Positions 18,372-28,347 of a DNA stretch of 64,000 bases are shown here, one piece after another. The stretch's first letter is position 1. Every line of letters starts with the position of its first letter. This DNA is from CALJUZ01 sp003387805 (GTDB lineage: Bacteria > Bacillota > Limnochordia > Limnochordales > ZCTH02-B6): the NCBI GenBank assembly GCA_937975235.1, contig CALJUZ010000001.1, forward strand, positions 24,235 through 88,234, given 5' to 3'. The position numbers and the translations under genes are program-made. The notes beneath the pieces were generated by a model. It was not told where the DNA came from, ran no database searches, and saw only the letters and a program-made list of their open reading frames with translations.

Positions 18372-19355
18372 TCAGCCCAAAACGAGGCCCGTCTTCTCCC
18401 GCACCTCGGCCATGACTTCCCGGGCAATCGCGCGGGCCCGCTCCGCGCCGTCCCGCAGCATGTCCCGCAGGGTGTCCAGGTCCGCCAGCAGCGCGGCCCG
18501 GCGCTCGCGGATGGGCGCCAGCGCCTTCACGATGTCCTCGGCCAGCTGCTGCTTCAAGTCCACGTAGCGCAGCGTGCCGTCCTCGTAGGCGGCGCGGAAG
18601 CCGGCCACCACGTCGGGCGCGGAGAACTCCTGCAACAGCGTGAACAAGTTGGCCACGCCGGGGCTCATGGCGTCGCCCGCGGGCCCCGTGTCCGTCACGG
18701 CCCGCCGCACCAGCGCGCGGATTTCGTCCGGTTCCGCGTGCAGGGCGATGTAGCTGCCGGGCACGCTCTTGGACATTTTGCTGGTGGGGTCGTTCAGCGC
18801 CATGACCCGGGCCGCGTGTTCCGGCAGCAGCGTCTTGGGCTCCGGGAACGTCTCGCCGAACAAGTGGTTGAACTTGCGGGCCAGGTCCCGGGTCAGCTCC
18901 AGGTGCTGGGTCTGGTCTTCGCCCACCGGCACCATCTCCGCCTTGTAGAGCAAAATGTCCGCGGCCTGCAAGATCGGGTAGTTCAGCAGGCCCGCGTTGA
19001 CGTTTTCCTTGTGCTGGCGGGCTTTGTCCTTGAACTGGGTCATGCGCTCCAGCTGGCCCAGCGGCGTGATGGTGTTGAGAATCCAGCACAGCTCCGTATG
19101 CTCGCGCACGTGGGACTGCACGTACAAAATGCTCCGCTCCGGATCGATGCCGCAGGCGATGAGGGTGGCCGCCTTGTCCAAAACCTCGCGGGGCATCGCC
19201 TTGGCGTCGTAAGGAATGGTCATCGCGTGCAAATCAACGATGGAAAAAATGCATTCGTGCTCGTCCTGCAGCTTCACCCAGTTGCGCACCGCGCCCAAGT
19301 AGTTGCCGATGTGGATGTCGCCCGTGGGTTGAATGCCGGAAAACACTCGTGCCAT
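18372..19355 (-). CDS. trpS: Tryptophan--tRNA ligase
   Basis: Class Ic aminoacyl-tRNA synthetase that charges tRNA-Trp. Signature motifs are HIGN in GDIHIGNYLG near the N-terminus and KMSKS about residue 195. 327 aa is the normal bacterial TrpRS length. ATG start with GGAATGGAG upstream. The 5' leader is short, so no tryptophan T-box is possible here. It is divergent from the SAM hydrolase gene. Confidence 0.98.
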   Translation of the reverse strand: MARVFSGIQPTGDIHIGNYLGAVRNWVKLQDEHECIFSIVDLHAMTIPYDAKAMPREVLDKAATLIACGIDPERSILYVQSHVREHTELCWILNTITPLGQLERMTQFKDKARQHKENVNAGLLNYPILQAADILLYKAEMVPVGEDQTQHLELTRDLARKFNHLFGETFPEPKTLLPEHAARVMALNDPTSKMSKSVPGSYIALHAEPDEIRALVRRAVTDTGPAGDAMSPGVANLFTLLQEFSAPDVVAGFRAAYEDGTLRYVDLKQQLAEDIVKALAPIRERRAALLADLDTLRDMLRDGAERARAIAREVMAEVREKTGLVLG

Positions 19356-19387
19356 GTGATCCGCTCCATTCCTTTTCTTACCGAATC

Positions 19388-19396
19388 AATATACCA
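19388..19396 (-). promoter_or_regulatory. Extended -10 promoter (TGGTATATT) for trpS
   Basis: On the minus strand TG-n-TATATT lies 33 nt upstream of the trpS start codon, giving a leader of about 25 nt. The -35 region is weak. Confidence 0.45.
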
Positions 19397-19507
19397 CAGC
19401 CGGGCGCCTTTCGGCATCCTGCACGGAGGAAAAGCGCCGGTGGCGGGGAATCTTCTTCAGGGCCGCGCCCTGCGCGGCACTTGCACACTTTTCCCGGAGT
19501 GATTGGC

Positions 19508-20242
19508 TTGGCCTTGATCGCGATTTTGTCGGACTTTGGGCAGACGGAGTACGTGGGGATTTTGCGGGGCGTCATTCAGCGGCTCGCGCCCGGAACGACG
19601 GTCACCGACCTCTACAACGAGGTGCGGCCGCAGTCCATCCGCGAAGGCGCCTGGGTGCTGTATACGGCCTACCGGTATTTCCCGGAGGACACCATCTTCC
19701 TGTGCGTCGTGGACCCGGGCGTGGGGTCCGACCGGCAGGCTTTGGCCATCCGCACCCGCCGCTACTTTTTCGTCGGGCCCGACAACGGTTTGCTGTTTCC
19801 GGCCGTCACCGAGGACGGCCTGAAAGAAGCGGTGCAGCTGCCCATCCCGCCCGACGCCGCGCCCACGTTCCACGCCCGGGACGTGTTCGCGCCCGCCGCG
19901 GCCCGGCTGGCCGCGGGCACGCCCATGAACGAGCTGGGGCCGTCGGCGGAGATCAAGGCCCGGCTGCGTTTCCACAAGAAGGGGCGCGAAGGCGAAATCG
20001 TGCGGGTGGACCGCTTCGGCAACATCATCACCAACTTGCCTCACATCGGAAAAGACAGCTACCACGTCATCGTCGAAGGCTACCGGCGCACGCTGCCCTT
20101 CGTGCGGACGTACGCGGAGGCGCCGCGAGGGCGCCTGTTCGTCACCGAAGGCTCCGCGGGCACGCTGGAGATTTCGCTGCGCAACCGCAGCGCCTGGTCG
20201 GTCATGGACGTGCCGCTGGGCTCCAAAATCACCATCGAATGA
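19508..20242 (+). CDS. S-adenosylmethionine hydrolase / SAM hydroxide adenosyltransferase family protein
   Basis: Belongs to the DUF62/fluorinase-like family, whose hydroxide-dependent members split SAM into adenosine and methionine. The N-terminal strand with LSDFG, the VDPGVGS loop, the GPDNGLLFP motif and the HARDVFAPAAA segment are all present. The C-terminal beta domain carries VDRFGNIITNL. 244 aa from TTG 19508, chosen for GGAG 8 nt upstream and a start of ALIAILSDFG. Earlier residues in the open frame are spacer. It sits alone, divergent from trpS; adenosine deaminase lies just beyond trpS. Confidence 0.9.
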   Translation: MALIAILSDFGQTEYVGILRGVIQRLAPGTTVTDLYNEVRPQSIREGAWVLYTAYRYFPEDTIFLCVVDPGVGSDRQALAIRTRRYFFVGPDNGLLFPAVTEDGLKEAVQLPIPPDAAPTFHARDVFAPAAARLAAGTPMNELGPSAEIKARLRFHKKGREGEIVRVDRFGNIITNLPHIGKDSYHVIVEGYRRTLPFVRTYAEAPRGRLFVTEGSAGTLEISLRNRSAWSVMDVPLGSKITIE

Positions 20243-20313
20243 CCCGCGGCCCGGCTCCTTGGCTGCCCCCGGTGCCGGCCATGAAATCACGGCTTCCCAT
20301 GAGGAGAATCTTG

Positions 20314-20319
20314 TACAAT
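20314..20319 (+). promoter_or_regulatory. Possible -10 element for tdh-kbl
   Basis: TACAAT sits 93 nt upstream of the tdh start codon in a 169-nt spacer. No clear -35 box or TGn extension is seen. Confidence 0.3.
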
Positions 20320-20411
20320 AGGGGTGGAGAGCCGCCGCCGGCGCGCCCGGCGCGTCGCGGCGTGCGTATGATGGAGCCGGACGACACTTGCTTGGAAGGG
20401 CGGACGGATCG

Positions 20412-21452
20412 TTGAAGAAGCGAATGAAGGCGCTGATCAAGCCCGAAGCCGGCCCCGGACTGAAACTGGCGGAGGTGGACGTGCCCGAGCCCGGCCGCGG
20501 CCAGTGCCTTGTCAAGGTGGAAGCGGCGTCCATTTGCGGCACGGACCTGCATATTTACCAGTGGGACCCGTGGGCCGCCTCCCGGCTGAAACCGCCCCTT
20601 ATCGTCGGCCACGAGTTCGCCGGCCGCGTCGTCGCGGTGGGCGAGGACGTCACCAGCGTCGCCGTGGGCGACTACGTGGCGGGCGAAGGCCATCTGTTTT
20701 GCGGCGAATGCTACTACTGCCGCACCGGCAGCGCCCACATCTGCGAGCGCGGCCAAATCATCGGCGTCGACACCGACGGCTGCTTCGCCGAGTACATCCG
20801 CATGCCCGCGGTGAACTTGTGGAAGCTGGACGAGGACGTGCCGCCGGAGGTCGGCGCCATTCATGATCCTTTGGGCAACGCGGTGCACACCGTCATGGCC
20901 GCGGGCGTGTCGGGCCGGCGGGTGGCCGTGGTGGGCTGCGGGCCCATCGGCCTGGTGGCCATCGCGGTGGCCCGGCGGGCGGGCGCGTCGGCGGTGTTCG
21001 CCATCGACCCCAATCCGTACCGGCGCGAGCTGGCCCGGCGCATGGGCGCGGACGCGGTGCTGGCGGCCGGACCCGGGGAGGACCCGGCGTCGCGGGTGCG
21101 GGAGCTGACGCAGGGCCGCGGCGCGGACGTGGTGCTGGAGATGTCGGGCCATCCCGCCGGCATCGACAGCGGGCTGGACATGCTGCGCAAGGGCGGGCGC
21201 ATGGTGCTCCTGGGGCTGCCGCCGAACCCGGTGACGCTGGATTTGACCGAAAAAGTCATCTTCAAAGAAGCGACCCTCATCGGGGTCAACGGCCGGCGGC
21301 TGTTCGAGACGTGGTACCAGACGGCGGAGCTTTTGCGCACCGGCCTGGACGTGACGCCGGTCATCACCCACGAGTTTAAGATGGAAGATTTCGAGCAGGC
21401 CTTTGCCGCTTTGATGGAAGGGCGCTGCGGCAAAATCGTGCTGAAGCCCTGA
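20412..21452 (+). CDS. tdh: L-threonine 3-dehydrogenase
   Basis: Zinc alcohol dehydrogenase family enzyme that oxidises L-threonine to 2-amino-3-ketobutyrate with NAD+. Catalytic zinc ligand is C42 in ASICGTDLH, followed by GHE. The structural zinc site is the CGECYYCRTGSAHIC cluster. The Rossmann motif VGCGPIG follows. About 346 aa. The start is TTG 20412 (GGAAGGG about 11 nt upstream) or ATG 20424; both are possible. It is directly followed by kbl, the enzyme for its product, which fixes the substrate assignment. Confidence 0.94.
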   Translation: MKKRMKALIKPEAGPGLKLAEVDVPEPGRGQCLVKVEAASICGTDLHIYQWDPWAASRLKPPLIVGHEFAGRVVAVGEDVTSVAVGDYVAGEGHLFCGECYYCRTGSAHICERGQIIGVDTDGCFAEYIRMPAVNLWKLDEDVPPEVGAIHDPLGNAVHTVMAAGVSGRRVAVVGCGPIGLVAIAVARRAGASAVFAIDPNPYRRELARRMGADAVLAAGPGEDPASRVRELTQGRGADVVLEMSGHPAGIDSGLDMLRKGGRMVLLGLPPNPVTLDLTEKVIFKEATLIGVNGRRLFETWYQTAELLRTGLDVTPVITHEFKMEDFEQAFAALMEGRCGKIVLKP

Positions 21453-21513
21453 AGCCCGCGGCCGCCGGGCCGCGGAAATCCGACTGTGCAGGGAAGCGAA
21501 GGAGAGGGCAGCC

Positions 21514-22704
<1,191 letters not shown>

Positions 22705-22738
22705 CGTCCCGGGTCCCCTCCCGCGGACCGGGCAAGAG

Positions 22739-22747
22739 TGCTATACT
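22739..22747 (+). promoter_or_regulatory. Extended -10 promoter (TGCTATACT)
   Basis: TG-n-TATACT lies 36 nt before the start of the unknown gene at 22784. The -35 region is poor. Confidence 0.5.
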
Positions 22748-22783
22748 GGGACAAGTGAGTGGGTTGCTGGGAGGGACCGCAGC

Positions 22784-23608
22784 ATGCGTTTTGTCGTCAA
22801 TGACGGATACCTGTACGTGTACGCGGACGTGGACCAACTGGCCGAAGGCGTCCGCGTGGAAGACGACGGCCGGCGGGAAGTGCAGGTGCTGGCCGTGCCC
22901 ATCGAGTACGGCACCAACAACGAACATATCGTGGAGCCTATGGCCCAGGGCATCGCCTCGGTGCTGGAGGCGGGCTGGCAGACGAAAAGCGCCAAGGTGC
23001 GGGACGTCATCGCCGTCACCGAGCACCCGGGCGGCGCGTACAGCTGGCTGTCGACGCTGCGCACCGGCGCGTGCGAAGGCAGCAACATCCTGGACGCGAC
23101 CTTGGACATGGGCGTTCACTTCATCATGAACCACGAGGATCAGGAGCGCCACCTGGGGGCGCGGGAATACCAGGCCATCTCGCCCGAGGACGGCTTCGTT
23201 TTGGAAGTGTGCCAGACCATGCTGGAGCAGGTGTCGGTGCCGCCGCTGTTTGCCGACAGCGACCTGCTGGAGGAAGACGAGCCGTACGACGACGACTACG
23301 ACGAACGGCCCACGTGGCAAGACTACGAGAAGCGCTATCAGCTGACGACGGAGCAGCTGATGCACCGGCTGGCTTTGGGCGAAGAGGTGGCCGCGACCCG
23401 CTCCGAGTGGGAGGAACGGGCCGACTGGCTCTGGTCGTACGACGAGTACTTGCGGGAGCAGTGGCGCCGCACGGTGGTGGACCATATGACGGCGGAGCTC
23501 GCGAAGCTGAGGAAGCGCCTGGAGAACCTGGACGTGGAGCGGCAGCGCATCAGCGACGCCATCGCCCGGCTGGAGGAGCAGGGCGCGCGCTTCGCCGAGG
23601 AAAACTGA
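22784..23608 (+). CDS. Hypothetical protein with C-terminal coiled coil, 274 aa
   Basis: Not recognised. ATG start with GGGAGG upstream. The N-terminal 160 residues look like a mixed alpha/beta domain with conserved-looking VLAVPIEYGTNNEH and RTGACEGSNI stretches. A very acidic linker follows (LLEEDEPYDDDYDE, about 165-180). The last 60 residues are a Leu/Arg/Glu coiled coil (ELAKLRKRLENLDVERQRI). No signal peptide or membrane segment. It has its own extended -10 promoter and a strong terminator, so it is a one-gene unit. Confidence 0.75.
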   Translation: MRFVVNDGYLYVYADVDQLAEGVRVEDDGRREVQVLAVPIEYGTNNEHIVEPMAQGIASVLEAGWQTKSAKVRDVIAVTEHPGGAYSWLSTLRTGACEGSNILDATLDMGVHFIMNHEDQERHLGAREYQAISPEDGFVLEVCQTMLEQVSVPPLFADSDLLEEDEPYDDDYDERPTWQDYEKRYQLTTEQLMHRLALGEEVAATRSEWEERADWLWSYDEYLREQWRRTVVDHMTAELAKLRKRLENLDVERQRISDAIARLEEQGARFAEEN

Positions 23609-23613
23609 CGCCG

Positions 23614-23640
23614 AGGGCCCTTCGGGGCCCTTTGTGATTT
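23614..23640 (+). terminator. Rho-independent terminator
   Basis: AGGGCCC-TTCG-GGGCCCT is a 7-bp stem with a stable TTCG tetraloop, followed by the T-rich TTGTGATTTTCTTT. It separates the unknown gene from the nuo promoter. Confidence 0.8.
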
Positions 23641-23642
23641 TC

Positions 23643-23672
23643 TTTACAACCGCGCGCGGCGTGTGTTATGAT
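23643..23672 (+). promoter_or_regulatory. Sigma-A promoter of the nuo operon
   Basis: -35 TTTACA (23643-23648), 18-bp spacer, -10 TATGAT (23667-23672) with an extended TGn (TG at 23664-23665). Start of transcription would be near 23679, giving a leader of about 80 nt to nuoA that contains the Rex-like site. Confidence 0.75.
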
Positions 23673-23715
23673 CGAGGGGACCCAATCGTCACGCGAGCTT
23701 TCGGTGTGAAAGCGG

Positions 23716-23733
23716 TTGTGACCAGATTCACAA
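23716..23733. promoter_or_regulatory. Rex-type operator (TTGTGA-N6-TCACAA)
   Basis: TTGTGACCAGATTCACAA is a perfect match to the Rex consensus TTGTGA-N6-TCACAA. Rex is the Gram-positive repressor that releases DNA when NADH is high. The site lies about +37 to +54 from the predicted nuo start, so binding would block elongation. Site seen in sequence; regulation inferred. Confidence 0.8.
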
Positions 23734-23760
23734 ATTCTCCGGCAGGGTGGTGTTACGGCC

Positions 23761-24107
23761 GTGCACCCGTACGCGCCGCTTCTGATTTTCATCGGCCTGG
23801 CGCTGCTCATTCCCGTCGCCATCTCCGTCCTTTACTCGCTGGTCAGTTCCCGACGTCCCGACCCTGTGAAGAGCACCCCCTACGAGAGCGGCTATCCGAC
23901 GCCTCCCATCGAGGGCCGGTTCCCGGCCAAGTTTTACTTTATCGCCATGCTCTTCGTCATCTTTGACGTGGAAGCAGCCGCCATGTACTCCTGGGCGGTG
24001 CTGTTGAGGGAGCTGGGCGCCTACGGATTGGCCGCCATGGCTCTCTTTTTGATTGTGTTCATTCTGGGCGACTTGTATGTGTGGAAAAAGGGAGGCTTCG
24101 ACTGGAC

Positions 24108-24111
<4 letters not shown>
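23761..24111 (+). CDS. nuoA: NADH-quinone oxidoreductase subunit A
   Basis: Small membrane subunit of complex I near the quinone site. 116 aa with three hydrophobic helices. The loop YESGYPTPPIEGRFPAKFY and FVIFDVEAAAMY carry the conserved Cys-free acidic loop region and the Asp/Glu of helix 2. GTG start. First gene of the nuo operon, downstream of the promoter and Rex-like site. Its stop overlaps nuoB (ATGA). Confidence 0.96.
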
Positions 24112-24589
<478 letters not shown>

Positions 24590-24593
<4 letters not shown>

Positions 24594-25210
24594 GCCCGAA
24601 GGAGCTGTACGCCCGGCCGTACACCGGCGGCGCGGAAGCCCAGGAGGAGATGCGCCGCACGCTGATCCCCGAGCTCCTGCGAGAGTTTCCGGACTCGGTG
24701 CGGGAGCTGGAGACGCCCTTTGACATCGCGCAGCTCGAGGTTCAGCCCGAGGCGCTGCGCGCGGTGGCCGTGCGCCTGAAGGAGCGCGGCTTCAACGTCT
24801 TGATGGACGTGGGCGGCGTCGACTACTTGCCGCGCACGCCGCGGTTTGAAGTCGTCTACCATTTCGTGGCCATTCCCGGCCTGTGGCGGCTGCGGCTGCG
24901 GGTGCCCGTGGAGGAAAGCGCTCCCGAAGTGCCGACGCTGTGCGATCTGTGGCCGTCGGCCGAGCACGCGGAGCGGGAAGTGTGGGACCTGTTCGGCATC
25001 CGCTTCACGGACCACCCGAATTTGACCCGCATTCTGCTTCCGGACAACTGGGTGGGCCATCCGCTGCGCAAGGACTATCCGCTGCAGGGCGAGCGGGCCA
25101 AGCACATGGGCCCCTTCTCGGTGCGCAACCGGTACCACGCGCCGAAGCGGCCGGGCGACCCGCCGGGCACGTGCGGCTTGCCGCGGGCCGATTTGGGAGG
25201 CGGGGATTGA
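24590..25210 (+). CDS. nuoC: NADH-quinone oxidoreductase subunit C
   Basis: 30-kDa-type peripheral arm subunit, 206 aa. The family signature EREVWDLFGIRFTDHPNL and the LRKDYPLQGE segment are clear. GTG 24590 overlaps the nuoB stop (GTGA). NuoC and NuoD are separate, not fused as in enterobacteria. Two nt separate it from nuoD. Confidence 0.96.
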
Positions 25211-25211
25211 C

Positions 25212-26441
25212 GTGTCTCGCATCGTGCAGTCGGGTCAGTATCAGCTGAACGTCGATGACTTGAAGATCGCCGGCAGCGGCGACCGCATGACCCTCAGCAT
25301 CGGCCCGCACCACCCGAGCACCCACGGCGTGCTGCGGGTCATTCTCGAGATTGAGGGCGAGCGCATCATCAAAGCCACGCCCGAAGTGGGTTTTCTGCAC
25401 ACCGGCATCGAGAAAAACGCGGAGCACCTGACGTGGACCCAGGCCATCACGGTGCTGGACCGGATGGACTACCTGGCGCCGCTTTCCAACAACCTGGGCT
25501 ACGTGCTGGCGGTGGAGAAGCTGCTGGGCATCGAGCCGCCGCCGCGGGGCCGCACCATCCGCATTTTGCTCACCGAGCTGCAGCGCATCGCGTCGCACGC
25601 CATCTGGCTGGGCACCACCGCGCTGGACATCGGCTCGCAGAGCGTGCTCATGTACGCGTTTCACATTCGCGAACTCATTCTGGACTTGTTTGAAGAAGCG
25701 TCCGGCGCCCGCATGAACCCCAGCTACTTCCGGGTCGGCGGCCTGGCCGAGGACGTGCCGGAAGGGTTCGAGGAAAAGGTCCGGGCGTTCCTGGACGAGA
25801 TGCCCGAGCGGCTGAAAGAGATTCGCACCATCCTTGACAAGAACCCTATCTGGCTGGACCGGCTGAAGGGCGTGGGCGTCATCGACGCGGACCGGGCTCT
25901 GGCCCTGGGCGTGACGGGGCCCAACCTGCGCGCGTCCGGCGTGCCCTACGACGTGCGCAAGGCGTACCCGTACGCGGGCTACGACGAGTACGAGTTCGAC
26001 GTGCCGGTGGGCGAGAACGGCGACAGCTACGACCGCTACCTGGTGCGGGTGCTGGAGATGATGGAGTCGCACCGCATCTGCCGCCAGGCGCTGGAGCGGC
26101 TGGAGCCCGGCCCGGTCAACGTCGACGACCGCAAAATCGTGCGGCCGCCCAAAGAAGAGCTGCGGCACAGCATGGAGGCCCTCATTCACCACTTCAAGCT
26201 GGTGTCGTACGGCTTCGACGTGCCGGCGGGCGAAGTGTACCAGGCGCTGGAGAGCCCCCGGGGCGAGATCGGGTTCTACGTCGTTTCCAACGGCAAGAAC
26301 AAGCCGTGGCGAGTCCGCGTGCGCGGGCCGGCCTTCTACCACGTGTTCGCCCTGCCGGCCATGATGGAAGGGGCGCTTTTGGCGGACATGGTGGCGGTCA
26401 TCGCCAGCGCGGACCCCGTGTTCGGGGAGGTGGACCGATGA
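25212..26441 (+). CDS. nuoD: NADH-quinone oxidoreductase subunit D
   Basis: 49-kDa subunit that forms the quinone pocket with NuoB. 409 aa. GPHHPSTHGVLR, the RTRGxx-like HTGIEKNAEH segment, and the C-terminal LADMVAVIASADPVFGEVDR are family hallmarks. GTG start with G-rich Shine-Dalgarno. The Cys of hydrogenase relatives are absent, as expected for complex I. Its stop overlaps the nuoE start (ATGA). Confidence 0.98.
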   Translation: MSRIVQSGQYQLNVDDLKIAGSGDRMTLSIGPHHPSTHGVLRVILEIEGERIIKATPEVGFLHTGIEKNAEHLTWTQAITVLDRMDYLAPLSNNLGYVLAVEKLLGIEPPPRGRTIRILLTELQRIASHAIWLGTTALDIGSQSVLMYAFHIRELILDLFEEASGARMNPSYFRVGGLAEDVPEGFEEKVRAFLDEMPERLKEIRTILDKNPIWLDRLKGVGVIDADRALALGVTGPNLRASGVPYDVRKAYPYAGYDEYEFDVPVGENGDSYDRYLVRVLEMMESHRICRQALERLEPGPVNVDDRKIVRPPKEELRHSMEALIHHFKLVSYGFDVPAGEVYQALESPRGEIGFYVVSNGKNKPWRVRVRGPAFYHVFALPAMMEGALLADMVAVIASADPVFGEVDR

Positions 26442-27046
26442 GCGCCGAAAACGGACGGGCCGGCGCGGAGCGCGCCATGGAGAACGGCGCCGCGCAGGCG
26501 GCGCCGTGGTGGGAGCGCCGGGCCGAAGACGTGGAGCGGCTGATCGGCAAGTACCCCAACTCCCGGTCGGCCATCATGGGGCTGTTCTGGATGGCCCAGG
26601 AAGAGCGCGGGTACGTGTCCGACGAGGATCTGAACTGGATTGCCGACAAGCTGGGCTTGACGCGAGGGTACGTCGATTCCACCATCACGTTCTACTCGCT
26701 CTACCATCTGCAGCCCGTGGGCAAGTACACCATCATCGTGTGCAACAACGTCATCTGCGGGCTGAAAGGTTCCGAAGGGTTGGTTCAGGAGCTGGAGCGG
26801 CTGCTGGACGTGAAGGTGGGCGGCACCAGCGCGGACGGCCTGTTTACGCTGCAGACGACGGGCGAGTGCATCGCGGCCTGCGACGGCGCGCCGGCGCTGC
26901 AGATCAACCAGGAGTACTTCCACAAAGTGACGCCCGAGCGGGCCAAGCTCATCATCGAGCGGCTGCGGGAAGGGGCCGAGCTGGAAGCGTTGTCGGAGGA
27001 AATCGGCCTGACCAAACCGGGCGCCGTCTGGGAAGAGGGTGACTGA
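26438..27046 (+). CDS. nuoE: NADH-quinone oxidoreductase subunit E
   Basis: 24-kDa subunit with the 2Fe-2S cluster N1a. Ligands C102, C107 (CNNVIC) and C144, C148 (ECIAAC) show the C-x4-C and C-x3-C pattern. 202 aa; the first 30 residues are a Gly/Ala-rich extension. ATG 26438 overlaps the nuoD stop. With NuoF and NuoG it makes the NADH-input module, so this complex should use NADH directly. Confidence 0.97.
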   Translation: MSAENGRAGAERAMENGAAQAAPWWERRAEDVERLIGKYPNSRSAIMGLFWMAQEERGYVSDEDLNWIADKLGLTRGYVDSTITFYSLYHLQPVGKYTIIVCNNVICGLKGSEGLVQELERLLDVKVGGTSADGLFTLQTTGECIAACDGAPALQINQEYFHKVTPERAKLIIERLREGAELEALSEEIGLTKPGAVWEEGD

Positions 27047-27048
27047 AG

Positions 27049-28347
27049 GTGGCCCACCCGCTGGAAATGCGCGTGCTGACCCAAGGCATCGGCGAGGTCG
27101 ATCTGACGCGCATTGAAAACTACGAGGCGCAGGGCGGCTACGCCGCGCTGCGCAAGGCGCTGAAGCAGATGACGCCGCAGGACGTGCAGGCGGAAGTGAA
27201 AAAGGCCAATCTGCGCGGGCGCGGCGGCGCGGGCTTCCCGGCCGGCGTCAAGTGGGGCTTTCTGCCCGACGACGGCCGGCCCAGGTACCTGGCGTGCAAC
27301 GGCGACGAAAGCGAGCCGGGCACGTTCAACAACCGCATGCTCATCGAGTTCAACCCGCACCTTTTGATCGAGGGCATTCTCATCGCCGCCTACGCGGTGC
27401 GGGCGTCCAAGTCCTTCATCTACCTGCGGGGCGAGTTCAAGAAGGGCGCGCGGGTTTTGGAGGACGCCATCGAGCAGGCGCGCGCCAAAGGCTACTTGGG
27501 CGACAACATTCTCGGCACCGATTTCTCCCAGGAAATCGTCGTCCACCGGGGCGCGGGGGCTTACATCTGCGGCGAGGAAACGGGCCTGCTCAGCTCGCTG
27601 GAAGGGGGCCGGGGCGAGCCCCGCAACAAGCCGCCGTTCCCGGCGGTGGCGGGCCTGTACGGCATGCCCACCGTGGTCAACAACGTGGAGACGCTGTGCA
27701 ACGTGCCCTTCATCGTGGAGCGGGGCGCGGACTGGTTCTTGTCCATCGGCACCGAAAACAGCCCGGGCACGAAGCTGTTTTCCGTCAGCGGCATGGTGCG
27801 GCGGCCGGGCAACTACGAGCTGCCTCTGGGCATTACCATGCGGGAGCTCATCTTCGACGTGGCCGGCGGCCTTCTCCCCGGGCGCACGCTGAAGGCGGTG
27901 CAGCCCGGCGGCGCCAGCTCGCCGGTGCTGCTGCCCGAGCACCTGGACCTGCCGCTGGATTTCGACACCGTGCAGAAGGCGGGCTCCATTCTCGGCACCG
28001 CCGGCGTCATGGTGTTCGACGAGACCGTTTGCATGGTGCGGACGGCGCTGTACTACGCGGACTTCTTCTCCCACGAGTCGTGCGGCCAGTGCACGCCGTG
28101 CCGGGAGGGGACCGCGTGGACCGCGCGGCTGCTCCGCAAGATCGAGCGCGGCCAAGGCACCATGGAGGACGTCGAGATCCTCAAGAGCCTGGACACGCTC
28201 ATGTCCGGCACGACCATTTGTCTGCTCTCGGACTTCTCCAAGACGTTCTTGATGTCGGTGCTGAAGCATTTCCCGGAGGAGTTTGAGGCCCACATCAAAG
28301 GGCGCGCCTGTTTGGCGGAGCAGCCGCAGGAGGTGCGCAGCGCGTGA
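27049..28347 (+). CDS. nuoF: NADH-quinone oxidoreductase subunit F
   Basis: 51-kDa subunit that binds NADH, FMN and cluster N3. GRGGAGFPAGVKW and CNGDESEPGTF bind NADH/FMN. The 4Fe-4S ligands are C345, C348, C351 (CGQCTPC) and C391. 432 aa. GTG start 2 nt after nuoE. The stop overlaps nuoG by 4 nt. Confidence 0.98.
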   Translation: MAHPLEMRVLTQGIGEVDLTRIENYEAQGGYAALRKALKQMTPQDVQAEVKKANLRGRGGAGFPAGVKWGFLPDDGRPRYLACNGDESEPGTFNNRMLIEFNPHLLIEGILIAAYAVRASKSFIYLRGEFKKGARVLEDAIEQARAKGYLGDNILGTDFSQEIVVHRGAGAYICGEETGLLSSLEGGRGEPRNKPPFPAVAGLYGMPTVVNNVETLCNVPFIVERGADWFLSIGTENSPGTKLFSVSGMVRRPGNYELPLGITMRELIFDVAGGLLPGRTLKAVQPGGASSPVLLPEHLDLPLDFDTVQKAGSILGTAGVMVFDETVCMVRTALYYADFFSHESCGQCTPCREGTAWTARLLRKIERGQGTMEDVEILKSLDTLMSGTTICLLSDFSKTFLMSVLKHFPEEFEAHIKGRACLAEQPQEVRSA

